DNA from: Gamsiella multidivaricata
Taxonomy: Eukaryota; Mortierellomycota; Mortierellomycetes; Mortierellales; Mortierellaceae
Reading direction: 5' to 3'
Length of the DNA: 64,000 nucleotides
NCBI RefSeq assembly: GCF_025024155.1
Contig: NW_026251786.1
Span: 62,001-126,000 of the forward strand
Shown piece after piece: positions 35,504 to 46,406 of the stretch (positions are counted from its first letter, which is position 1; the number at the start of each line of letters is the position of its first letter). The notes under the pieces were generated by a model. That model was not told the origin of the DNA and did not search any database. It saw only the letters and a program-made list of their open reading frames with translations. The translations under genes and the position numbers were made by a program.

Positions 35504-37999
35504 CTACGTACTACTGCTAACGTGCTTGCCAGGTTCTGTTAAGTTGGTCAGTAGAAATTCCTTCAACTCTGCAAATCGTCTTTCTTCTGCCTCCTTGACC
35601 TCTGAAAACTTGGCCTCGAATGATGTTTGTCGCTCCTTTAGTTGATCCTGCAGTGCCGCCACCTTATTCACTGACACTGCCAATTGAACTAGCTGATCGT
35701 TCAATGCCGCCATATCCTTTTTCAGGTCTTCTACGTTTCTATTCTGCTCTTCCTGTACCATCTACAGTTCCCCTGGTAACGGTTTGTCCCGTTTGAATTC
35801 TGTGTAGTAAATCGCATTTGGGAAGTAATTCCAGTCCCTCCTGAAACCTATTATTTTCAACCATATTAACAAGAGCGACAGTAAAAACTGCTTTGACAGG
35901 GCATGTCCTTGTCAAGCACACAATAGGTTATGGGAACGCCGATCCGCGAACTATTTTCTCTTACCTGGGATTTTGTAGGACATATTCTCTGCGCTTTCAA
36001 CAATGCGCATTCTAGCCTCGAGCCGTATCAAGTGCCACGTTTCGTCACCTTCGATAAAAGCAGCATTTATTAATGCTATTATTGACCATGGGTAGTGGTA
36101 TGTTATAATTAGCATTTCAATTGATGTTAATGTTCTGAAGTTAGTAAAAACAAAAGGTCGGTCTTACCAATGAGCACATTGAGCAAGAGAATGGCCGTGA
36201 AGAAGAATAATACGATCACCACCGTATGGAATGCCCAGTTATGAGTGCCCAGCTATCGTTGTCGAAATCGTCACTGACTGGATCATACCGTCTTCCATTC
36301 AGATAGAAATTGAGGCGAGAAGCACAATGGAGGTCAGCGACGGAGATGAGATGCTAACTGAGAGTAGATGCGAAGCTTATCGACTACAACAATTACTATC
36401 GCGCCCAATACCGACTATTGCGTCTCACCATAAAAAAATATGTAGCCGAGATGGCGCGATAAAAGTGGGTCGGGAAAGTGGATGGATTCGGGTTCGAACA
36501 GCTATCTACTGGACAGGCGTGGAGTACATGTAAAAGGGCTGCCGTGAAGGCCAGGATTCCGAAAGTGAAGACAAAAAAGAAAATACGGATTTTCCAAATG
36601 ATGCGGAGGATGATAGTAATGAAACGGCACACGCTCTTGTTAATGCTTAGCTCAAATAGCTAGAAAAAAAAAAAAAAAAAAAAAAGATGTCATAACAGTG
36701 TTAGGCATTTTAAAGAAGCAAAATACATGTCTCTTCTTGAACAGGCAGAAGCGTGATCCTTACAAAGTGCAGAGCGATAAAGAGTACTGAGAAGCTGAGA
36801 ACCGATGTGTTCCCATCTGGATTATCGCTGGCAATGCTGATGAGTTGATTCATACCGCTAGTCATGGGAAGCGCAAACACGGCCAGGTCAACAAAATTGT
36901 ATGGCGACCTATATGGTACATTCGGTCATTAATAAAACCAGACAAATAAAATAATATTATTATGTAGTAATTGTCCTTACGAGAAGTATCGCCATCCTCC
37001 ACTGCGGGGCAAATTGACGTATTTCAAGATATAGGAAGATAGTTGCCAGGATGATGGCTGCAATAAAGACACCGACGAGTGAACCATGGCCGGGTGTATA
37101 CACCTGCATGAATACGGCTACCAAAATCAGCAGGTAGTAGACGCACTGCCAAAAAAAAGTGGAAGAGCCAGTAGTAGAAGCCAATAGTGTTCCTAAATGA
37201 GTGACAAGTAGCCTTTTAGAAATGATTGATCCTCTCTGGATTGCAGAAGAGAACCATCGGATGAAATCCTGCTTCTTACCATCTGAAGTCGACCAGAGGG
37301 TCGATTGCGGGGTGTTCCAGTAACACCGGAGTGAATTTGTGGTATTTCACTACTGGCTTTAGCCCAAGGTTGAAGAGTACCCAGGCAGCTTGGCCGATGA
37401 TGTGTATCCAAGAGGGAAAGATTGGATCCTCTACCTTCCATTTGGGAACAGCTGCTTGGGATTTCGGCTGGATAGTTATTTGCCATAACATACTAAAGGA
37501 TGCAATATATTTCTCGCAAACAATGCTATCATTCTGTAGGGTGTGCGTCTTGTCTTCTAGGTTACAATTCAGCTGCAGGATTGGATTTTTGCACTCGCTC
37601 AGAGATCGCTTGTTCAGCGCCCAGAATCGCGATCGAAACTCGGGGAGGTGGACAATGGCGTGGTGATCGACAAGCGAACGATGTTTGACGGGAAAGTAGG
37701 CGAGCCTCCGCAGAATTCTCAATGCAATGTCCATATGAGACAAGACTAGAAGGTTTAGGCACTGGGTGAGTGGAGCTTAAAAATGAAAATCCTCTTCGCA
37801 TTCTTCTTGGCGGATGCAATAGTTGATGATGATTTCCGCAAAACCCATGGCGGCCGGTACTTTGTCCGATGCTTTGTCGGCCTTGTCGAGAAGGATCCAG
37901 ATTCGCCTGGCATGTCCACGGCGACGTAGCCCGTCTCATCCCTGTTGTCATCATCCATGTTCGAACCGCGCTTAGGATGTTCGAATGGTTAGTTGCAGG
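35504..37999 (-). pseudogene. Ion-transport-domain (TRP-like channel) pseudogene
   Basis: Minus-strand fragments are collinear with the C-terminal half of a large fungal ion-channel protein. In order: WMDDDNRDETGYVAVDMPGE; then, after a frameshift, KVPAAMGFAEIIINYCIRQE with an in-frame TAA at 37777-37779; IALRILRRLAYFPVKHRSLV; membrane segments including YYLLILVAVFMQVYT, IFFFVFTFGILAFTAALLHV and FPTHFYRAISATYFFM (pore region); then FHTVVIVLFFFTAILLLNVL. The channel tail LEARMRIVESAENMSYKIPG follows, and finally a coiled coil (DQLVQLAVSVNKVAALQDQL) after another in-frame TAG at 35762-35764. A 14-base imperfect tandem duplication at 36229-36256 shifts the frame before the last membrane helix. 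The N-terminal half of such proteins is missing. It is dead and 5'-truncated. Confidence 0.75.
36229..36256. repeat. 14-base tandem duplication disrupting the channel gene
   Basis: GAATGCCCAGTTAT at 36229-36242 is followed directly by GAGTGCCCAGCTAT at 36243-36256, 12 of 14 identical. On the minus strand this doubles the codons for a TGGGCA (Trp-Ala) site and shifts the frame by two, separating the YDPVSDDFD block from the FHTVVIVLFFF helix. Confidence 0.8.
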
Positions 38000-38612
38000 G
38001 CGACAAGTAGGAGGGTGGGGAGTGGGAAGAAAGAAAGGAAGGAAGGAAATGAAAGAACAAATGGCGAAGCAAGGAGAGCGGTGAATAAGGAAATGGCAAA
38101 AGTCTTCTATGAGCCCTGTACAATGTAAACGAAGGTTCAAGAGTTCCGCGGGAGAGGCTAGCAAAGAAAGAGTTGTGTGACATTGGAATAGAATAACGCC
38201 TCACCCAGGGAAGTGCACAGAGCAAGAGAGAGAGAGAGAGATGGATGCAAAGAAAACAGAAACAGAATAACGCAAAGAGGGTTAGAAAAGGATGTGCTGT
38301 CTTTCTTTTGGATCAAAGGAGTTGTCATGCTTGGGTGTGCTTGGGTGTGAGTGGAAGAGATAGAAAGAGTAAGATGAAACAAGAAAAATTGTAAAATGAA
38401 TTGGTGAGATCAAGATATCAAGTGGCCACTGAGATGCTTTTGAAATGAACGGACCTTTTTTTTTGGCTGTTCGTTTTTCAGGCACGAGGTCCATGCGATC
38501 GCCTTTATTTTTACATATTAGGTGCCACACTATACGACCGGGTTTTAACTGACTCTCCCTCACTTTTTCATAAGGTCTTTTATTTCAGAACAAACTTCTT
38601 TACTGAAGCTAC
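38000..38612. other. Purine-rich low-complexity stretch
   Basis: GA- and GGAA-rich DNA on the plus strand (for example near 38025-38055 and 38226-38245). The N-terminal half of the channel gene would be expected here but is not present. No gene seen. Confidence 0.4.
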
Positions 38613-39118
38613 TTAGTTGAAGGGCACATAATCTGTAAATCGAGTGTGGTCCAGAGTTGTGACAGGGCCAACCAGGATCAATATGCGACACATAAATCTA
38701 TGGTCCGGCCAGTTGTTAATCTGGCATTCCCGCGAGCAGTGGAAAGTCTGTTTGCACGTAGCACAACGTAGAGAAGCTTGATTGTCACACTTCTTGCGGA
38801 CGTGTGGGATAATAGCGCAATGTGTGTCGAAAATGGTGGATAGAGAGTGTGGCACTCCATAGAAAAAGGCTGTATCCCCGATGCAGAGGCCCTCAGACGT
38901 GTCCAGGAAGAGAGGCTGCTGGACATAACGCATAAAGATAACATTGCTGGTTTTCAAGAGCGAAATGTCCAAGGCGTCGCCAGGGACAGATAGAAAACAT
39001 ATATGTCTGTGTTGTTCCGATCACTCACAATCAGTTGATGGCGTAAAAGAGGAATCCTGGCGCACGTTTCATCCATGATCTTTCCCATAGTTATGCGTGG
39101 GAATATAGACACACTCAT
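38613..39118 (-). CDS. MYND zinc-finger protein, probably frame-broken
   Basis: The C-terminal 119 residues (38972-38613) are open and contain a MYND-type zinc finger: CDNQASLRCATC, then FHCSRECQINNWPDHRFMC. MYND fingers mediate protein-protein contacts. Upstream, ATG at 39118 opens a second frame (MSVSIFPRITMGKIMDETCA) that runs through IYVFYLS. There the sensible reading passes to the other frame (VPGDALDISLLKT) without any in-phase GT-AG intron. I infer a small deletion of about four bases in a CTGTC repeat, so this copy is probably a pseudogene, or the real splice is unusual. Nothing identifies its partners. Confidence 0.5.
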
Positions 39119-39419
39119 GTTCGCGGAAAAGGTTTTTTGTCGACGTTGTTGTCATGCAGTATCTGTTTATATGTAGGAAAGCAGCGAGAATTTGATATCA
39201 CGCTCATGATATCTGGTAGGCAGTAATGGACGAGAGTTCAGATGGTTTCTGTCAAGTATATACATGTATAAATAGAGGCCAGACGAATTAGCCGACGCAT
39301 TTATTGGAGAAAGTGAAATACCAGCATGATCTGCAAAACATAGATTCAAAAAAAAATAGATTACGCGTGTGATACATGAACGTTAAGGCACATTAGCGCT
39401 TTAATAAATCGGATAATGA

Positions 39420-39871
39420 AACGTTGACATGCAAAGGCAGTGATGATTTAGATGAAATGTCACGACATATCTCTCTTATCTTTTTTGACACTTATTCACG
39501 TTGCGAGATCAGCGGGGTTTGCAGGATCGTTCGATCGCGTCCATGTCATTGTGAACTTGCGTTTTCGTTGCTGCATAACTCCATCTTTCTAGTCTTTTTT
39601 GAGCCACTTCGGTCTAATTGTCGCCTTCTGGGCCCAAACACAGAGGTCCCTTTGGGTCTAATGAATCGAGCTCCCAAACACAATGATCAAAGGGCATTAT
39701 GAGCACGATATGATTTCCGGTTGCGTCAAAGCCGGTATTGTTATCATGGTAAGGCCTGCTGTTCTTGTCCTGCATGCTGTTGTTGTTTTCGCGATTGCAC
39801 AGCAGGTAGTGATGAAGGCTCTGCAGAACCAAAAATTATTTTCCGCTACAGCCTTTATAAGGATGTTATAA
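39420..39871 (-). pseudogene. Ubiquitin C-terminal hydrolase (UCH family) fragment
   Basis: Minus strand: after the block TGFDATGNHIVLIMPFDHCV comes WELDSLDPKGPLCLGPEGDN, then a stop and TEVAQKRLERW. UCH (peptidase C12) enzymes have the catalytic His in an HFxxYxP strand followed by a WELDGL-type turn and an LG-P segment, then a helix for the C-terminal extension; the order here fits. The Cys box and N-terminal half are absent, and stops follow. I read it as a relic of a UCH37-like gene. Identification is by motif only. Confidence 0.45.
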
Positions 39872-40051
39872 TAAATGAAAAATGGATATCAGCGACCTTT
39901 CAAATCGATAGAATAGATTAGCACAATCAATAACTTCTGAAGATATATCCGCCTTGATGCTGTTGATGGTACATGTGGATGTAGGAGATGGGTGCTGGTT
40001 TGTGGTGAAGTTGATAAGAGCCATGGTGCAACAAGGGCCATTTTTCGTCTA

Positions 40052-41498
40052 TCAGTAGATGCCGAGGTCAGAAAGATTAACAGTAAAAGTTTGCAGGGAT
40101 ATGAAACACAAAGACCGCCGTTTAATGGTGGATGTTGGTTCGAAGGCTCGCTGTTTGAGAGGCTTTGTGTAGCGGCCTTTGTTGTCTTTGTCGTATTTGC
40201 AAAGCGATTTGCAAAAGTCGTCGAATTCGTCGTCATAAAGCTTGTTCATGATCTGTCTAACCTTGTACGAATTCCGGTAGAATATAATATAGGCGCAGTG
40301 TTTGTTCCGTGAAGAGATGTCGTTGCTGTTGACGAAGATTTTTTCTGCTAATGAGTAGGGTTCCTGTAGCTAGAAAAACCAGCTGTTTATAAAAGTTAGA
40401 GAGAAAAATGAAAGGTAGAAGTAAGAGATACTCTGTTGATTGCGGACGAAATTATTTGATGAGCGGAAGTACGTACCTTTGTCATAGAGTCCTTCTTGCC
40501 ATATTTCAGCGGGTGGGGTATCAGGTAGCACGGACTCGGATGCGTTTCGAGAGTTGGTTTCGATATTGACGTCGTTACCTTGGATTCTGTCAGAAAATCT
40601 TTCGTGTGTCCTGTGATGTATTTGTAGCGCGAGGTGATAGATCTCTGCAGAGGCGCCTGAACTTGGGGTCTTTACGCTATTGTTGACACATCGGATCCAT
40701 GACGCAAGATTTCCTCGCAATCGTGTATTACCAATGGTGTAGTAGTTCCTGGATGGCTGTGTCGATTCGCCCGTATCTCATATGTTGCAGGACTTTCTGC
40801 AGGTGAGCAATTGCGTCTGCTGCCTGGGCGTCGAAATGGGTAGTTGGGTTATTGTCAGTGATTCTGGTTATCAGGTATTGCCTTGTGTAATGACGCAGCC
40901 AGCTGTTCTTGTTGCCTACGTGTTGGGTGTAACTGCTGTTAGGAGCTGTTGATACATTTGAGGTCGATGGTTGAAGGAAACTTGCTATTGCGCAACAATG
41001 AATGGTGCCGTTGCTTTTGATGCCATGTTCTGTGATCGCCCTGACCTTGGCTGTAGCGTAGTCTCTTGCATATAGCCGCTTCTCGTATGCGTCTGTGAGA
41101 AATGGCATTAAGTGGTTCGGTCGGTCGGGAACACAGGTATTTCGCAACTGGACGTGTATTTGTATGATTTCTTGTTTGTTCTTTCGTATAGCTTGGAGTA
41201 TCGCATCCCACGTTGTGTGAACGTTGAGGTTGATGGTGGGAGATGTACTGTCAATCTTGCATTTGGGCTGTGCGTTGATGCTTGTCTTTTTATTATTGTT
41301 ATTAGTATCAATTGTTACCGGGATTCTTTCGTTTGTTGTCCATGTTGGGGCAGAGAGGAGAGAGGAAGACAGTGGTGCAATGTTAGACACAAGTTTGGGA
41401 CAGATTCTTAAAACGTTAACAAGACTTGCGATTTTTATTTCCGGTTGTGAGCGGAGGGTGAGGTGTAAATGGTATATACTTCGAGCAGAATAACGCAT
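40052..41498 (-). CDS. Unidentified gene, several exon-like blocks
   Basis: From ATG at 41498 (MRYSARS) the minus strand is open for about 257 codons, ending AIQELLHHW. Two further open blocks follow: 40720-40430 (LRGNLASWIRCVNNS and later PAEIWQEGLYDKG, then a good GTACGT donor) and about 40370-40052 (PYSLAEKIFVNSNDISSRNK, then MNKLYDDEFDDFCKSL, stop). The protein would be basic, Asn/Thr-rich and without membrane segments. I could not join the three blocks in phase with standard splice sites, so it is either decayed or my junctions are wrong. No family recognised. It lies just downstream of CLASP on the same strand. Confidence 0.35.
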
Positions 41499-41694
41499 CG
41501 ACCTGCCCACACACAGAGGTATGTCGTTGTTGCTGACCAGAAAAAGGCAATAGAAACAGGATCAGTTGCAATGGATTCACTGCCAGTGCTCATCTGGACA
41601 ATGCAGGCACGTTCGACCGGGTCTCGTTGTTCTTTGTTGGTCTTCAATAGACAGTTGCTTCTTGTGAGCTCTTTTCGAAAATATTCGATGTGGG

Positions 41695-44533
41695 TCATTC
41701 TTCTTCGTGGCTCGAGGGTAGCGAAGTTGAAGAGCACGATGCTGCTGCTAGCGTGGCTTCGTACTCTTCTGCATACACCTTGACCGCTATCTGCTCCTGC
41801 TCAATCACTTGGGCATCCTCATCCATAAAGTCGCTTCTATCTTGTCCTTCGTTTGACCTTGCAGGCACCCGTCCTTTGAGAGACTGCTGTAGCTCCAAGA
41901 TCTCCTTCTCAATCTGCAGATAGCTTTCTGTATTCCCGAATAAACTCTCGTGGTCCGGGACACTCATGTTGTGGTCCGTATCGGCGTCGCTATACGCCTC
42001 TGCAAAATCAAAGTCCCGTACATCTGCCTCGTGGTTCTCCTGCAGAGGCGATGGCGGAGCGTAGAGTGAGTTTGGTGAGTTTGCTTGCTCATGTTCTCCA
42101 GATTGAGTCAATGGCGGATACGGCAGCGCAGTATGAGGATGCAGTGGCGAGTGGGGAGACAGAGGCGTTTGGCCAGTATTTGCGCGTGATAAAGCCTCTA
42201 CAACAGAGACATCGTTCTGGTGCTGCTGCTGGTGTTCCTGATGATGGTTCTGGTCCGATATGCTACGGTCTGATATGCTACGATCCGCCTCCAAGGATAC
42301 CTGGGCCATGACCGTGGGCGAAAGCGGATCGGATTCAACAGCATTATTGATAGCGTCGTCCGACGGTTGGGACCTTGGTGGGGTCCAGCGTCTGGCGTCG
42401 GGTGAGGTACAGGACTCTGACGGCGAGGAGGCCGTCTGTGAGCTGGCGGGAGCCCTGAAGGTCGAGAACAGGTGGTCATGATTAGGTGAATGCATTGCTG
42501 TTGGTGAGGTAGAGGATGAGGAAGCAGGAGAGGCGGAAGTGGTCGATGCCGCAGCCGATGTAGGAGCTGTGCTTGCGTTCGAGCTGGCTGAGATTGAGGT
42601 CGACGACATGGATGCGTATCCAGAGTACCCAACATGATCTGAAGTCGCTCTTCTGGTACCTAACCCAGTCCGCATATGTAGGTCGCTTGCGCGGCGGCTC
42701 GCCATCTCGTTCTTCAAACTTGCCGAATATGCCTTGGCGCGTTCACTGGCGCTCATCTGGTTCGGGTCGCGTTCCAGCGATGTGCTGTGGGTCGAATGGC
42801 TGGAGATTGTCGATATTCGGTTCGCCTTGGATGCGGGCTCGGTTTTGGAGAATCGACTCACCGAAGTTGGTCGGGTTGGCTTAGCAGCGTCAGCGTTGTA
42901 TGAGGCAGGAACAACTCTCTGCGGGCCTCCATTGGTAGCTAGGTTGATCGAGGGAGTGCGCTGCAGCATGGAGCTGGGTGTCAGGGCGCTGCTGCTAAGG
43001 GGGCGACTTCTCTGAGAAGCCAGGCGCAGGGTTCCATGTCCAGCACTATCAGAGGTATCTGCGAGCGAACCAGTCCTGCTGGCTGGTCCATGATTTCGCG
43101 TTAGGGTATGATGCTGCTGAGACATGCTTGACTGCAGTTGCTGAGACGGAGGCTGCTGTTGATGGTGGTGTTGGTGTTGGGTTATATGGTAGGTATAGGG
43201 TTGTGTTGACTGCGAGGTATGCGGGGCAGAGGTGGAGGGCATCTTAAAGGAGGCGGAAGGTGCATGTTCCGTCATGGCCATCGTTCTTGCTCGCATGGGT
43301 CCTGTCCTGCTAGGTCCTGTCCTGCTCAGTCCCGTGGTAAGTTCACGGCTCGACTGGTGACGGGGCAACTCTCCTGTATCTCCAAAGCGACCCATAGAGG
43401 ATGCTGAACGTGCCGTGGATGCAGTTATTGTTCGTGCCTGTGATACTGACGATCTAGAATCCGGCAGCAGATATTTCAACACATTCCCTGGTAAAGTCGT
43501 AGTGAGACTAGAGAATAGACAGAAAAAAAAAAGAGAAAGAGAGAGAGAGCGGGTTAATGAAAGGTGAGCAGGGCATGTCGAGATGGACAGAAAGGGAGAG
43601 AGCAAACGAGAGCAAAAGAGAAAGCAGTAAAATAGGAACAAGAACATGAGCAGAAGAACAAGGTCGAGCTTGCTTTCATTTTTTAGCTCGCTGCGATGAC
43701 GATAGCAACTACAAGGATGATAGCGAGGGCGATAATGATGATGGACGAATAGACATAGTGCAAGTTTTGCAAAAAGGGACTTACATCTGGGCACGGTCAG
43801 GAAACTTTTCGGCGTAGACCTTGAAAGACTTTCGACTGGTGTCCCTAACCTCTGGAGCGGCATCGGAGACACCCTCCTTCAGCACGGGCTCAAAGGCGGC
43901 GACGAAGGGCTCGAGATCCTGACTAGGAAATTGCGCAATGCAGGTGGCAATGAGACCGATGCAGGCAATTCTGAGGGCTTTGTTGTTGGTGATGAAGGCC
44001 TGGCAGGCCCTGGGGAGGGTGGTGAGACAGCCGGCGTTGATGATGCTATTGAGGGCCTTAACTGCACGGCTGACCATGACCTTGTTTGTTCTTGCGCATA
44101 CTTTGAGAAGCGCGCCTGTGAAGAAGTCGGCAAAATGGAAACCAAAATCACGACCCATGGCTGTCGACAGCTTCTCGACCAATTCGCAAGCGGTTCCCGA
44201 TAAGCGGGTTCTTTCCGTCAAGAGCTAGCAGGAGGCGATAAGATATTGTTATAAGTCGGGATTGCAATGAAATAAGATAGGCATCCAGTGACAGCAATGG
44301 CATAATGCCATTGTTGATAAGATAGACAGAAGACTTACTGAGTCTGTAAAAGCCTTGCGATGAGACTTGATGAAGGAGATGAATTCGTGGTTCTGGGCGA
44401 TGGAGGAGTGGCAGGCAGAGCCGAGACTCTTAATGGCGGCTTCCTTTGCGGCCCAGTTGTGTTCGGTCTCTGGCTGCTTAAGGACATTGTCGAGGTCATG
44501 GTAGTTGAGGTGGGCAGCATTGGTGGCAAGCAT
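41695..44533 (-). CDS. CLASP-family microtubule regulator (TOG domain)
   Basis: Exons 44533-44339, 44224-43785 and 43507-41695 give 815 residues. CLASP/Stu1/Cls1 proteins bind tubulin through TOG domains and promote microtubule rescue in the spindle and cortex. Residues 1-215 are one CLASP_N TOG repeat: NWAAKEAAIKSLGSACHSSI, LLTERTRLSGTACELVEKLS, VSRAVKALNSIINAGCLTTL and PEVRDTSRKSFKVYAEKFPD, the last typical of the CLASP TOG. About 550 disordered, Ser/Thr/Gln/His-rich residues follow, with short basic SR-containing stretches where EB1-binding motifs would be expected, then a short coiled coil (SYLQIEKEILELQQSLKG). Only one TOG is visible, fewer than in animal CLASPs. Confidence 0.85.
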
Positions 44534-45015
44534 GGTCTCTTGATTTTGATGGGATTGAGTTTTTCAATCGGTTACTCGCTGGGAGAGGAAGAATTGAGCG
44601 ATCAACCGGCGAAGAGAGTGAGCGATTAAAAGTAAAGGAAAGAGAAGGGAAGAGAAGAACACTATTATTGTTTAATTGTTTTGGGATAAGATAGCCGTGT
44701 GTTGCAGAAGAGCAATAAAAATAAAAATAAAAAGGGCGTAAACAGAAAAGGATAGGACCGGGAAGATGGAAATGAATGGAAAGGAGGAAGGAAGGAGGGA
44801 AGGAGAGATGGAAGGAAGGGAGTGATGGTGTCGATGGATGGATGGCGGCCTTTGTTGGTAATTAGTTGTGGAAGTAAAGCTAGGACGACGAGTGCTGAGT
44901 GGAAGTAAAGGTAATGAATAAAACATGATTCAGTTTTATGTTACTTTGTACGCCTTCCCTCCCTCCTCTTCCTCCTCCTCCTCCACTCACTCCTTGTTGA
45001 ATCCAATCGTCCTCA

Positions 45016-46161
45016 ATGCGTCTACGGATTTCCCTCCAGTCGGTCTCAAAGGCCTTATCGACTGCATCGACTGGCCAAGCAAGAGCGCCGTTCCCGATTG
45101 CTGTCCAGGAACTCGCGTCCTTCCTGCGCGACAACAGCCCTAACATCGCTGTCCTTACCGGCGCCGGTGTATCAACGGACTCGGCCATCCCAGACTACCG
45201 CGGACAGAACGGGACCTACACCCTCAACCCAGACTACAAACCCGTCTTCTACCAGGCATTCGTCGCTTCGGATGAGGCCAGACATCGCTACTGGGCCCGA
45301 TCCTTCCTTGGGTTCCCTCCTGTCCTGACAACCGATCCCAATCCAACCCACTATGCCCTCGCTGCCTTCCAATCGCCATCCCAAGCACAATTGCAATCGT
45401 TAGCATCATCTACAGCTTCATCGTCACCATTATTGGATTCATCACCAACTCAGGGACCGGCTTCACCTCAATCGAATTCATATATCAGGACTCTAATCAC
45501 ACAGAATGTCGACGGACTGCATCAAAAGGCCGGAACCAAGGATGTTATCGAGCTTCACGGGTCCTTGTATCGCGTCAAGTGCATGGCCTGTGGCCATGAG
45601 AAGGATCGCGCAGAATTTCAGCGCATTCTGGCTGATCTTAACCCAGACTGGAACGACCTGATCCAGTCCCAGACCGCCACCAATCTCTACGCAAGAATGA
45701 ACGCCGACGGAGATGTTGAGATCAACACTCCAGACCAACAAAAGCTGCTCTCCAGCTATTCATCCTCCCACAAACTCGACTACCGGACCTTTCAATATCC
45801 GACCTGCTCTTGCTGCAGAACCGGCGACTACAAGCCCAGTGTCGTCTTTTTTGGCGAAAATGTGCCCGCCGACGTCAGGAATCGGTCGCTCCAGACCATT
45901 CAGGGAGCAAATGGTCTCCTCGTTATTGGCTCTTCTCTGGCAACCTTTTCTGCCTATCGATTAGTCAAATTAGCCAAGGACACAGGTATCCCCATAGCCA
46001 TGATCAACCTCGGCCAGTCGCGAGGTGACTCGCTTGCGGATTTGCGCTATGACGAATCGAGTACGCAGTTATTGAAGGCAGTCGCGCATGAGCTAGGTTT
46101 GGGAGAGATCCAGGGCGCAATAAAGCGCCGCAAGCGCACCTTAAATGTTGTCGGATCCTGA
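45016..46161 (+). CDS. Sirtuin, SIRT4-like (class II) NAD-dependent deacylase
   Basis: A single exon of 381 residues. Sirtuin motifs are complete: VLTGAGVSTDSAIPDYRG at about 46-63 (NAD binding), ITQNVDGLHQKAG near 164, catalytic His in ELHGS near 181, a zinc site from CMAC (about 189-192) and CSCC (about 264-267), and later GLLVIGSSLATFSAYRL. The first 25 residues are basic and Ser-rich, with no acid (MRLRISLQSVSKALSTAS), which fits a mitochondrial presequence and the class II/SIRT4 assignment. A Ser/Gln-rich insert at about 125-155 is unusual. It is divergent from CLASP with 482 bases between starts, over a CT-rich tract, and convergent with the cytochrome b561 gene. Confidence 0.92.
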   Translation: MRLRISLQSVSKALSTASTGQARAPFPIAVQELASFLRDNSPNIAVLTGAGVSTDSAIPDYRGQNGTYTLNPDYKPVFYQAFVASDEARHRYWARSFLGFPPVLTTDPNPTHYALAAFQSPSQAQLQSLASSTASSSPLLDSSPTQGPASPQSNSYIRTLITQNVDGLHQKAGTKDVIELHGSLYRVKCMACGHEKDRAEFQRILADLNPDWNDLIQSQTATNLYARMNADGDVEINTPDQQKLLSSYSSSHKLDYRTFQYPTCSCCRTGDYKPSVVFFGENVPADVRNRSLQTIQGANGLLVIGSSLATFSAYRLVKLAKDTGIPIAMINLGQSRGDSLADLRYDESSTQLLKAVAHELGLGEIQGAIKRRKRTLNVVGS

Positions 46162-46406
46162 CAACTACACATTCTACACTGCACATATGCATGGCTCATA
46201 TATGAGAGATGCTGCCTTCTGCCTCCTTATGTTCATATGCATTCGTGGTCACGTCCTCTTCATCGGAAGGCATTGATAATACAGCGTGATAGATGTATGC
46301 GTATATGTATTGTAAAGATAATGCAAGTTCAATGCTATTGGTATGGATGCTTCTGCGGCTCTTGCTATTAATATGCACATGCCATGTTGTAGTTGCGCGA
46401 AGCATG

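Noticed and set aside
36480..36500. GGTTCGAAC resembling a tRNA B box
   Set aside because: No matching A box or cloverleaf, and it lies inside the channel pseudogene.
41695..42900. Several plus-strand open frames over the CLASP tail
   Set aside because: They are antisense shadows of the long Ser/Gln-rich coding exon.
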